Both the position numbers and the translations under genes were made by a program. From Pseudomonadota bacterium (lineage in GTDB: Bacteria; Desulfobacterota; Desulfobacteria; Desulfobacterales; RPRI01), in NCBI GenBank assembly GCA_018819005.1, contig JAHJQU010000045.1:1-7811 (forward strand): DNA of 7,811 nt. The letters run 5' to 3'. A model generated the notes under the pieces. That model saw nothing but the letters and a program-made list of their open reading frames with translations, had not been told where the DNA came from and ran no database searches. Position 1 is the stretch's first letter. The number at the start of each line of letters is the position of its first letter. This document shows, piece by piece, positions 1-5,999 of this stretch.

Positions 1-17
1 AAATCGAAGGAGGGGCT

Positions 18-815
18 ATGTCGTTCAAGGAAAACCTTTTAAATAAAATGCGGATCGATAAAATGGCGCAAAAAGTGCTCGGGTCAATGGGAACACCGGA
101 AAGCGGGAGCAAAATAGACAAAGAAACCATGCGCGGAATCCTTGCCATGAGCACCTATCATTCAAGAAGGGAAAGAGATCTGGAGCTTTTTACCCAGCAT
201 ACCGAGAGTAACATACAAAAAATACTTGTTCTCGACAACGAACTTCCACTCTACAACACGACTGTAGACGATGTGGTATTGCGGAAAAGCCCCACGCTCA
301 AAGAGATGCTCAGCATCAGAAATGCCATAAAGATATTAAACGATAAGGATGTCCTTATTTGCAAAAAAGGTGATTCCGTTAAATTTTTTCAGAATGAATT
401 AATTGCCATGCTTGATCTTTCTTTTGACAAGCCAGACCTGCAGGAAATTGAAAAAGACGGAATTGCATCTCTTGAAAGAGGATATGCGGATGGCGTCACA
501 GAAACCCTCGAACTCTTTTCAGAACTTCTGGGTTTTTCCCCTTTACCTAAAGACTTCATGATAAGCAATAATATCATTATCGGGCAAACTAACATGAGAG
601 AGCCCGGAGAAACTCGCTTCGGACCGTTTTTTATCTACAGTATAATTCATAATACACTAAAGCTCTTTGATGAAAAAATCGGCATTACGGATAAAGAGAA
701 AACCGAACTTCTCCATATGACAGCATCCGGAAAAGCAAAAGGTGCCAAGGAAGGACCGGCAGTATTTCAATATCTGACGGATGCCGTATTGAGCAAAAAG
801 AAAAATCAGAGTTGA
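18..815 (+). CDS. Conserved-looking hypothetical protein, 265 aa
   Basis: I do not recognise this protein family. The start at 18 is well supported: AAGGAGG lies at 7-13, four bases before the ATG. The product appears soluble and cytoplasmic, with no signal peptide and no membrane segment. It opens with a basic, Met/Lys-rich helix-like stretch (residues 1-25) and an acidic/basic segment around 50-60 (TYHSRRERDLELF). The middle is mixed alpha/beta with many hydrophobic positions (LDNELPLYN near 73-81, FFQNELIAMLDLSF near 123-136). Residues 155-180 (RGYADGVTETLELFSELLG) look helical, and the C-terminus is Lys-rich. No catalytic motif is evident. Its 3' end overlaps the convergent gene on the other strand by 10 bp. 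The strong ribosome-binding site and long uninterrupted frame argue for a real gene. Nothing upstream is visible, so operon membership is unknown. Confidence 0.8.
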   Translation: MSFKENLLNKMRIDKMAQKVLGSMGTPESGSKIDKETMRGILAMSTYHSRRERDLELFTQHTESNIQKILVLDNELPLYNTTVDDVVLRKSPTLKEMLSIRNAIKILNDKDVLICKKGDSVKFFQNELIAMLDLSFDKPDLQEIEKDGIASLERGYADGVTETLELFSELLGFSPLPKDFMISNNIIIGQTNMREPGETRFGPFFIYSIIHNTLKLFDEKIGITDKEKTELLHMTASGKAKGAKEGPAVFQYLTDAVLSKKKNQS

Positions 816-1219
816 TTCCGGTTATTTACCGGCTGAACTTTTACCCTGATTCTTTTCTTTGGAACCGGCTCTTTTTCCGGTAACAGTTCCGTTACCTGCA
901 GGTCCTCTTCTTTTTGCGTGACGCCGGCTGAAAATAATCCTTTAATATGTTTTGCAATTGTTTCCATGGCAGCAGCTTTACGTTCTTCAGCAGCAACCCT
1001 TCTTTCAGCAGCATCGGCTATCCGTTTCTGGTTATTGGCAATCCCTTCCATTATCATTTTTAACGCCGGGAGATGCTCACCTGAGATAGCTTTTAAAAAA
1101 GCCCCATCGCCTGAATCCCTGTTCCTCTGTCTGTCAGGTCCTGGAAATTTACCGTCGTGCGGTTTCCGGTTCCTGTCAAAACGCTTACCGGTTCTGAGAT
1201 TGTGAAGAAAATCGTCCAT
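806..1219 (-). CDS. Hypothetical basic protein with central coiled coil, 137 aa
   Basis: Function unknown. The frame starts at an ATG (1219-1217) preceded on the - strand by AAGGGG about nine bases upstream, a credible ribosome-binding site. Residues 1-38 are very basic and low in complexity (RFDRNRKPHDG, DRQRNRD), as in nucleic-acid-binding or disordered tails. Residues 47-95 form a likely amphipathic helix or coiled coil with an Ala/Glu/Arg repeat (ADAAERRVAAEERKAAAMETI). The C-terminal 30 residues are again charged and basic (PKKRIRVKVQP). From memory, similar deltaproteobacterial proteins carry this N-terminal pattern followed by a helix-turn-helix, so this copy could be short at its C-terminus. 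That is an unverified recollection. The stop lies inside the end of the convergent 265-aa gene (10-bp overlap). A + strand reading frame across 918-1205 is its shadow. Confidence 0.65.
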   Translation of the reverse strand: MDDFLHNLRTGKRFDRNRKPHDGKFPGPDRQRNRDSGDGAFLKAISGEHLPALKMIMEGIANNQKRIADAAERRVAAEERKAAAMETIAKHIKGLFSAGVTQKEEDLQVTELLPEKEPVPKKRIRVKVQPVNNRNQL

Positions 1220-1314
1220 AAAATAAGTCCCCTTGAATTAGATTAACTGATTGATTAATGATTGAACCGAAACAGTGACCGAGTTTACAACAGACTCTAT
1301 TCCCTATGATCGAA

Positions 1315-1329
1315 TCCGCCCCGGGCGGA
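1315..1329. repeat. Perfect 7-bp inverted repeat with a one-base centre
   Basis: TCCGCCC and GGGCGGA flank a single C, giving a 15-bp G/C-rich palindrome. As RNA it could fold as a six-pair stem with a three-base loop. No T-run follows on either strand, so it does not look like an intrinsic terminator. It lies about 60 bp from the IS605-like hairpin and could belong to the same decayed element, or be a protein-binding palindrome. Confidence 0.4.
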
Positions 1330-1387
1330 CCGTTGTTTGCTGCAGGTAGCGAAATTCTTGTATAAAATTCCGTTATAGTCCGGCCTT

Positions 1388-1425
1388 CTTCCCGCAAGCC
1401 CCGACCTTTGAGGCGGGAAGCTTCA
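1388..1425 (+). mobile_element. Possible remnant right end of an IS200/IS605-type (TnpB) element
   Basis: An outer perfect 8-bp inverted repeat, CTTCCCGC (1388-1395) and GCGGGAAG (1413-1420), encloses an inner hairpin CCCGaCC-TTTGA-GGCGGG with one bulged A (1400-1417). It is followed by CTTCA. The layout AAGCCCCGACC-loop-GGCGGG-AGCTTCA resembles the terminal hairpins of IS200/IS605-family elements, which end in a similar stem followed by a TTCA-type cleavage region. The bulge suggests one base has been lost. Upstream (about 1254-1363) one + frame, interrupted by a TGA at about 1276, ends in GPLFAAGSEILV and could be the degraded tail of an orfB/tnpB gene. No intact transposase is present. Identification is by resemblance only. 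Confidence 0.35.
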
Positions 1426-1555
1426 ATCTTTTCCCTTCGGCAGGGTGTAAGTGAAACATTCAATGCTTTCTAAGCTTCTATCCGGATCTATCAATTTTCT
1501 ATGGCAAATCATACACTAAATGAAAGGCATACATATTGAATTAAGAACGAAGGAT

Positions 1556-1576
1556 TTTCCATGATATTAATGGAAA
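1556..1576. repeat. 7-bp inverted repeat, TTTCCAT / ATGGAAA
   Basis: TTTCCAT (1556-1562) and ATGGAAA (1570-1576) are perfect reverse complements separated by seven bases (GATATTA). A related smaller hairpin, TTTCC-ATCC-GGAAA, occurs at 1684-1697, and TTTCCAT itself recurs at 1684-1690. The A/T-rich dyad lies about 75 bp upstream of the candidate promoter, so an operator role is conceivable. The absence of a T-run makes a terminator unlikely. Confidence 0.4.
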
Positions 1577-1650
1577 GTGGATAGTTGTTGCTAAAATATA
1601 GGCTGCAGAAATAAAAGTCAAGAAATGGTTTTTTATTCATTAAAAATACT

Positions 1651-1679
1651 TTGCCCTGGGTATACGTTTCTGCTATTAA
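1651..1679 (+). promoter_or_regulatory. Candidate sigma-70 promoter for the 87-aa gene and nadE
   Basis: TTGCCC (1651-1656) and TATTAA (1674-1679) are separated by 17 bp. A TG one base before the -10 (TGcTATTAA) makes it an extended -10 arrangement. Transcription would begin near 1686 and leave a leader of about 105 nt before the ATG at 1791. That leader contains the TTTCC/GGAAA hairpin near its 5' end. This is the best promoter-like match seen in the upstream A/T-rich stretch, judged by consensus alone. Confidence 0.3.
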
Positions 1680-1790
1680 TCAGTTTCCATCCGGAAATGG
1701 CCCTTTTGTGCGATCTCGGCGTCAAACTGCGGGATTTCTTGTGCGGCATACATTGCGGCTTTCAATCAGATGTTATGTAAAGGTTCAAAT

Positions 1791-2054
1791 ATGAAAGATA
1801 AAAGAGGGTTATATTACTATCCTTTTCCTCAGAACAAAAAAATACGGATGTACGTCCGCAAGACAGGTGAAGAAATCTGTTTCAGACTATGGAATTCTGA
1901 TGATTTAAAACTCTGGGAAGAACACGGATGGGTGCCCCACGGGGCAATTAAACAGGCCGCCGGAATATATGAGGGCGGCAGCTTTGATCCTGGTAAAGCT
2001 TATGATATTGAAATTGCACAAAACCTTATTACTGAACAGAGCACAGGAAAGTAA
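1791..2054 (+). CDS. Small hypothetical protein upstream of nadE, 87 aa
   Basis: Not a family I can name. I prefer the ATG at 1791 to the in-frame ATG at 1770, because AAAGG (1779-1783) sits seven bases before 1791 and nothing comparable precedes 1770. The protein is compact, soluble and aromatic-rich: a YYYPFPQNKKIRMYVRK segment at 8-24, FRLWNSDDLKLWEEHGWVPH at 31-50, then GAIKQAAGIYEGG and FDPGKAYD at 51-73. The alternating aromatic and charged residues at the N-terminus suggest a small beta-sheet followed by a helix. No metal-binding or catalytic motif is obvious. It ends 31 bp before nadE on the same strand, so the two are probably co-transcribed. A functional link to NAD synthesis is only inferred from position. 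Confidence 0.7.
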   Translation: MKDKRGLYYYPFPQNKKIRMYVRKTGEEICFRLWNSDDLKLWEEHGWVPHGAIKQAAGIYEGGSFDPGKAYDIEIAQNLITEQSTGK

Positions 2055-2085
2055 TATTACACAAAATAATCGTTGTTGATTTGAA

Positions 2086-3753
2086 ATGAAAATAGCGATC
2101 GCTCAAATTAATCCGGTAATAGGTGATTTTGAATACAATCTGAACCGGATAAAATATTATGCCGGGAAGGCCATATCTTCCTCATGTGATCTTGTGGTTT
2201 TTTCAGAACTCGTTGTTTCAGGCTATCCTCCCCGTGACCTTCTTGAAAATAAAGATTTTATCGAAAAAAACCTTGCATCCCTTTCAATGCTGATCAATGA
2301 AATTAAAGGGATTGGTGTAATCTGCGGCTTCGTAGATAAAAATCCGGATGATGAAGGAAAACCGCTTTATAACTCGGCTGTTCTGTTTGAAAACGGAAAA
2401 ATACTTCAAAAAGTTAACAAAAGACTCCTTCCGACTTATGACGTGTTTGATGAAAGCAGGTACTTTGAAGCAGGTACAGAATGCAAATCCTATTCTTACA
2501 AAGGAGAAAAAATAGGGATTACCATATGTGAGGATGCCTGGAATGACGAGGATATTCTTAGAAAAAAAATCTACCATATAGATCCTGTCGACCTTTTGGC
2601 ACAGGACGGTGCAAGCGTTATTATTAATATCTCTGCATCCCCTTTTCATATCGGGAAAAAAGAGTTCAGATGGAACATGTTCAGCTCTATTGCCCGCAAA
2701 TATAAAGCCGCTTTTATCTTTGCCAATCAGGCTGGAGGAAACGACAGTATTCTTTTTGACGGGACCAGTTCTGCTTTTGACCGGCACGGTAAAATAAGAG
2801 CCCTTGCAAGGGATTTCGAAGAAGATATTATCTTTTACGATCACGAAGAAAAATCCGGCAGGTTCTTTGATGAAAACATGCATCATGCATCCGGCTCAGA
2901 CAGTGAATCCGTTTTGAAGGCCCTTATTATGGGAACGCGTGATTATGTCACAAAATGCGGTTTTTCCAAAGTAGTGCTGGGATTAAGCGGCGGAATAGAT
3001 TCAGCACTCACAGCCTTCATCGCGGCAAGCGCTTTGGGCCCCGAAAATGTCCTTACGGTATTCATGCCATCTGCATACACATCAAAAGAAAATTATAAAG
3101 ATACTAAAAAACTCGCAGAAAATATCGGGACAAGGCTAGAATTGATTCCAATAGATAGTTTATTCGGGGAATTTGTGAGGCTTATCGCCCCCTCTTTCAA
3201 AGAGAGCGAACCCGGAATAACGGAACAGAATTTACAGGCAAGGATCAGGGGAACTATCCTTATGGCGTTGTCAAACAGGGAAGGCCGGATTCTCCTTTCA
3301 ACGGGAAACAAGTCTGAACTTGCCGTTGGCTATTGCACGCTATACGGGGATATGAACGGAGGCCTTGCCGTAATATCAGATATACCCAAAACCTTTGTTT
3401 ATGAACTTGCGCATTTTATAAACCGTGAAAAAGAAATTATTCCGGCAAGCATAATAGATAAAGCCCCTTCTGCCGAGTTGAAGCCGGATCAAACCGATCA
3501 GGACGATCTGCCGCCCTATGAGGTACTCGATTCAATATTAAAAGGATATATCGAAGATTTAAAAGGAGCAGATGAACTGGTTTCCAGAGGCTTTGATCCT
3601 GAAATCGTGGAAGATGTGATATCGAGGGTTGACAGGAATGAATACAAACGGCATCAGGCCGCTCCCGGCCTTAAAGTCACAACAAAGGCTTTCGGTTACG
3701 GGAGAAGATACCCCCTTGCCCAGAGATATAATAGAAGCCTGCTCAAAAAATGA
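2086..3753 (+). CDS. nadE: Glutamine-dependent NAD+ synthase
   Basis: It catalyses the last step of NAD+ biosynthesis: deamido-NAD+ is adenylylated with ATP, then amidated with ammonia released from glutamine. The 555 residues match the two-domain class. The N-terminal nitrilase-fold glutaminase (about 1-260) has the Glu-Lys-Cys triad: E41 (FSELVVSGYPPRD), K112 (NKRLLPTYDVFDE) and C148 (ITICEDAWND). The C-terminal synthetase domain (about 275-545) has the ATP pyrophosphatase P-loop SGGIDSA at 301-307, the STGNKSE motif at 405-411, YGDMNGG at 420-426 and a conserved ending near AFGYGRRYPLAQRY. It should therefore use glutamine directly rather than only free ammonia. The start has little Shine-Dalgarno character and lies 31 bp after the 87-aa gene, so translation may benefit from that neighbour. 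The stop codon coincides with the start of a large palindrome. A 200-codon frame on the opposite strand (2284-2886) is a shadow. Confidence 0.97.
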   Translation: MKIAIAQINPVIGDFEYNLNRIKYYAGKAISSSCDLVVFSELVVSGYPPRDLLENKDFIEKNLASLSMLINEIKGIGVICGFVDKNPDDEGKPLYNSAVLFENGKILQKVNKRLLPTYDVFDESRYFEAGTECKSYSYKGEKIGITICEDAWNDEDILRKKIYHIDPVDLLAQDGASVIINISASPFHIGKKEFRWNMFSSIARKYKAAFIFANQAGGNDSILFDGTSSAFDRHGKIRALARDFEEDIIFYDHEEKSGRFFDENMHHASGSDSESVLKALIMGTRDYVTKCGFSKVVLGLSGGIDSALTAFIAASALGPENVLTVFMPSAYTSKENYKDTKKLAENIGTRLELIPIDSLFGEFVRLIAPSFKESEPGITEQNLQARIRGTILMALSNREGRILLSTGNKSELAVGYCTLYGDMNGGLAVISDIPKTFVYELAHFINREKEIIPASIIDKAPSAELKPDQTDQDDLPPYEVLDSILKGYIEDLKGADELVSRGFDPEIVEDVISRVDRNEYKRHQAAPGLKVTTKAFGYGRRYPLAQRYNRSLLKK

Positions 3754-3877
3754 CGGCTTCTTAAAAAGTTATTCTGCTGTGTTGCGCTTCATCTTTCGTC
3801 ATTGCAGCGTACTTCTATGTACGCTTCATTCCTCAAGATTCGCGCGCCTTGCATAATGAGCTTTTTACTTTGCCGTC
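3752..3877. repeat. Long imperfect palindrome (MITE- or REP-like element)
   Basis: The two halves of this 126-bp stretch are imperfect reverse complements centred near 3815. Perfectly matched blocks are GACGGC (3752-3757 with 3872-3877), TAAAAAG (3762-3768 with its complement near 3861-3867) and AGCGTAC at the tip (3806-3812 with 3819-3825, six-base loop TTCTAT). Intermediate positions match only partly. It begins inside the nadE stop codon and lies between convergent genes. It is followed by two similar direct copies, GAGTTTTTGCGAGTC (3886-3900) and GATTTTTGCAAGGGTC (3922-3937). From memory it resembles a repeat found many times in Desulfobacterales genomes. It could move as a non-autonomous element or act as a two-way transcription stop, although no clear T-run ends it. 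Confidence 0.6.
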
Positions 3878-3937
3878 GAAATTAAGAGTTTTTGCGAGTC
3901 CACCAAAAAATGGTTAAAGGGGATTTTTGCAAGGGTC

Positions 3938-5086
3938 TTATATTATTCCTTTTTCACCGAATTCCCTTATCTTCTCGTCATTATAACCAAGTTCACGAAG
4001 TATATCCCCCGTATTTTCCCCGAAACCAGGCGGCGGTGTACGAACAGAACCGGGAGTTCCGCTGAGCTTGACAGGAATGCCGAGGATTTTTCTTTTTTTG
4101 CCGTCTTTTCCCGATATCTCGATAACCATCTCTCTTTCAGCAAAAAGCGGGTCTTCAAGGACCTCCGGCAAATTCTGAACCCTTCCCCAGCATACATCTT
4201 CCGATGAAAGGATCACCGACCACTCATCCAGAGTCTTTTTCTTAAAGGCCGTTCTCATAAAATCAATTAATTCAGCCCTTTTTGTTTCATCATACTGAAG
4301 AGCGGCATATTCCGGAACCTCCATGATTTCACACAGCCTTTTCCAGAAGCGGTTTTCAACGGCTCCTATTGAAAGGTAACGCCCGTCGGCGGTCTCATAA
4401 GTGCTGTAACAGGCATAGCGGTGGGACAGAAAAAAATCCCCGCGCCTTGCTATCTGTCCTGAAATCTCCTGATAAAATAGAGGGACAGGCATAAGAGCTA
4501 CCATTCCGTCAGTCATTGATATATCTATGTACTGCCCTGCGCCTGTCTTCTCCCTCGCGTACAGGGCAAGAAGAATCCCGATGGCGGCATTCATCCCTCC
4601 GCCGGCTATATCTGCTATCTGGACGCCCGGAATGGCCGGAGCTTTATCGGGTTCTCCGATCAGATCAAGGACTCCTGAAAAACTCAGGTAATTAGCATCG
4701 TGCCCGACCCTGTCCCTGTACGGCCCGGTCTGGCCATAGCCGGTTATTGAACAGTATATTATCCCGGAATTAATTTTGCGGACCGACTCATAATCTATTC
4801 CCAGCTTGTTGACAACACCCGGCCTGAATCCTTCCATAAAGACATCAGCATCTTTGATCAGCCTGAAGAATATTTCTTTTCCTTCCTGCGTCTTCAGATT
4901 AAGCGACATATGTTCCTTATTCCTGTTCACAGGATCAAAGAAAAGGCCGTCCGCCAGAAAACGCCTGTCTTCAACTGCGATTATCCTTGCCCCGTGATCA
5001 CCAAGTATCATGGAACAGTAGGGACCCGGCAAAAGGCGGGACATATCTAATACTTTTATTCCGGATAACGCGCCTTTAATAATCAT
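3938..5086 (-). CDS. CaiB/BaiF family protein, probable alpha-methylacyl-CoA racemase
   Basis: This is a class III CoA-transferase/racemase family member of 382 residues, a usual length. The N-terminus GIKVLDMSRLLPGPYCSMILGDHGARIIAVED is typical, as are FRPGVVNKLGIDYE (87-100) and the region GHDANYLSFSGVL (128-140). Residues H129, D159 (ADIAGG) and E244 (GAVENRF) sit at the same spacing as the His126/Asp156/Glu241 catalytic set I recall for Mycobacterium tuberculosis MCR. That favours epimerisation of 2-methylacyl-CoA over CoA transfer, for which only the Asp is essential. The expected role is to invert the methyl-branch centre so that acyl-CoA dehydrogenase can act. A strong ribosome-binding site (GGAGG, four bases before the ATG) fixes the start. 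It follows the crotonase-family gene by 27 bp and is the last gene of the - strand block. A CoA-transferase role is not excluded. Confidence 0.9.
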   Translation of the reverse strand: MIIKGALSGIKVLDMSRLLPGPYCSMILGDHGARIIAVEDRRFLADGLFFDPVNRNKEHMSLNLKTQEGKEIFFRLIKDADVFMEGFRPGVVNKLGIDYESVRKINSGIIYCSITGYGQTGPYRDRVGHDANYLSFSGVLDLIGEPDKAPAIPGVQIADIAGGGMNAAIGILLALYAREKTGAGQYIDISMTDGMVALMPVPLFYQEISGQIARRGDFFLSHRYACYSTYETADGRYLSIGAVENRFWKRLCEIMEVPEYAALQYDETKRAELIDFMRTAFKKKTLDEWSVILSSEDVCWGRVQNLPEVLEDPLFAEREMVIEISGKDGKKRKILGIPVKLSGTPGSVRTPPPGFGENTGDILRELGYNDEKIREFGEKGII

Positions 5087-5113
5087 TTCTCCTCCGGTTA
5101 TATTTATTGAAGC

Positions 5114-5920
5114 TCACTGCCCTTTGAAAACTGGCTTCCTCTTTTCGAGGAACGCACCGACAGCCTCTATCAGATCTTCTGACGGAAGCACCGCAGAGTT
5201 TTTCTGGGCAACATACTTCAGCCCCGGATAAACACCGTTGTCTCTGCTGAATAGAATAACGTCCTTAACTCCCTGTACCGCCAATGGCGGATTCTCCGAA
5301 ATGCTCAAGGCAATGTTTCCGGCCTCTCTTTCAAGTTCCTCCCTGTCTTCACAAAGCCTTGTAATAAAACCTGTCTGCAATGCTTCCTTTGCTGAAAAAT
5401 CCCGCCCGGTGAGCGCGAGTTCCCTGAACCATCCGTCGCCGATTATGTGGGGAAGCCGCTGAAGGGTTCCAAGATCGGCGATTATAGCCATTCTTGTCTC
5501 CCGGATGCTGAAAATCGCATCTTTTGACGCAATGCGGATATCACAGGCACAAAGCAGGTCAACCCCGCCCCCTATGCAGTGCCCGTGAACTGCCGCAATC
5601 ACCGGCTTACGGCACCTTTCTATTATATTCATGCTTTCCTGAAGCTCAAGTATCTTGATGCGTGTGGTATCCCGTGAACCGGCAGAGCCGTTCCCGAGAA
5701 TATCCCCGGCTTCCATAAGATCAAGCCCTGCCGTAAAACTCTTCCCTTCGGCGTTGATGATAACTGCCCGGATTTCAGGGTCTTTGTCAAACTTTTCAAA
5801 ATGTCCGGCAATTCCTTCGAAAAAAGCAAAATCCATGGCATTCAGCTTTTCCGGCTTGTTAAAGGTCATCCATACGATGTGGCCGTCTTGTTTTATTCTA
5901 AAAGGATCTTTTTTATCCAT
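5114..5920 (-). CDS. Crotonase-fold protein, dienoyl-CoA isomerase-like (ECH1 type)
   Basis: A 268-residue enoyl-CoA hydratase/isomerase family protein. The oxyanion-hole segments are SFTAGLDL (61-68) and HGHCIGGGVDLLCACDIR (112-129). Instead of the two hydratase glutamates it has D121, E141 and D149 (IADLGTLQRLP). The spacings of 20 and 8 equal those of Asp176, Glu196 and Asp204 in mammalian ECH1 as I recall them. The likely reaction is therefore conversion of 3,5-dienoyl-CoA to 2,4-dienoyl-CoA during breakdown of unsaturated acids with odd-position double bonds. The start is supported by GGAGAG three bases before the ATG. The gene is 27 bp upstream of the racemase-like gene and almost certainly co-transcribed with it. 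It lies 79 bp after trmJ, and no good promoter is visible in that gap. Another crotonase activity on an unusual acyl-CoA remains possible. Confidence 0.92.
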   Translation of the reverse strand: MDKKDPFRIKQDGHIVWMTFNKPEKLNAMDFAFFEGIAGHFEKFDKDPEIRAVIINAEGKSFTAGLDLMEAGDILGNGSAGSRDTTRIKILELQESMNIIERCRKPVIAAVHGHCIGGGVDLLCACDIRIASKDAIFSIRETRMAIIADLGTLQRLPHIIGDGWFRELALTGRDFSAKEALQTGFITRLCEDREELEREAGNIALSISENPPLAVQGVKDVILFSRDNGVYPGLKYVAQKNSAVLPSEDLIEAVGAFLEKRKPVFKGQ

Positions 5921-5999
5921 ATTCTCTCCGTATATTTGCGCCTGTATTTGTTAAGAAGGCCCGGTCTTTCTTCTCCCCTTGCACCAAAGCTGATAAGTT

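Larger units (their letters stand above)
1220..1790. other. Gene-poor intergenic region of about 570 bp
   Basis: No convincing gene was found here. A 92-codon - strand frame (1185-1463) has no ribosome-binding site, overlaps the start of the 137-aa gene in another frame and has protein-like composition in no part. The stretch is rich in inverted repeats (1315-1329, 1388-1420, 1556-1576, 1684-1697). It becomes distinctly A/T-rich from about 1480 to 1680 and contains a candidate sigma-70 promoter at 1651-1679 facing the 87-aa gene. The first half may be decayed mobile-element DNA. Confidence 0.6.

Noticed and set aside
818..832. CCGGT-TATTT-ACCGG hairpin just after the 265-aa gene's stop, as a terminator
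   Set aside because: The stem is only five pairs, no T-run follows directly, and it lies within the coding region of the convergent gene.
1185..1463. 92-codon - strand reading frame
   Set aside because: It has no ribosome-binding site, overlaps the 137-aa gene's start in another frame and spans the inverted repeats. Its composition is not protein-like.
2284..2886. 200-codon - strand frame inside nadE
   Set aside because: nadE's glutaminase motifs are unambiguous on the + strand. The antisense frame is a shadow.
3629..3856. 75-codon + strand frame running from the nadE 3' end into the palindrome
   Set aside because: It is out of frame with nadE, its second half is the repeat itself, and it has no ribosome-binding site.
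5921..5999. Internal promoter between trmJ and the crotonase-family gene (TTCTTA-17-TATACG on the - strand)
   Set aside because: The -10 would sit so close to the ATG that transcription would begin at about the start codon. The -35 is poor.
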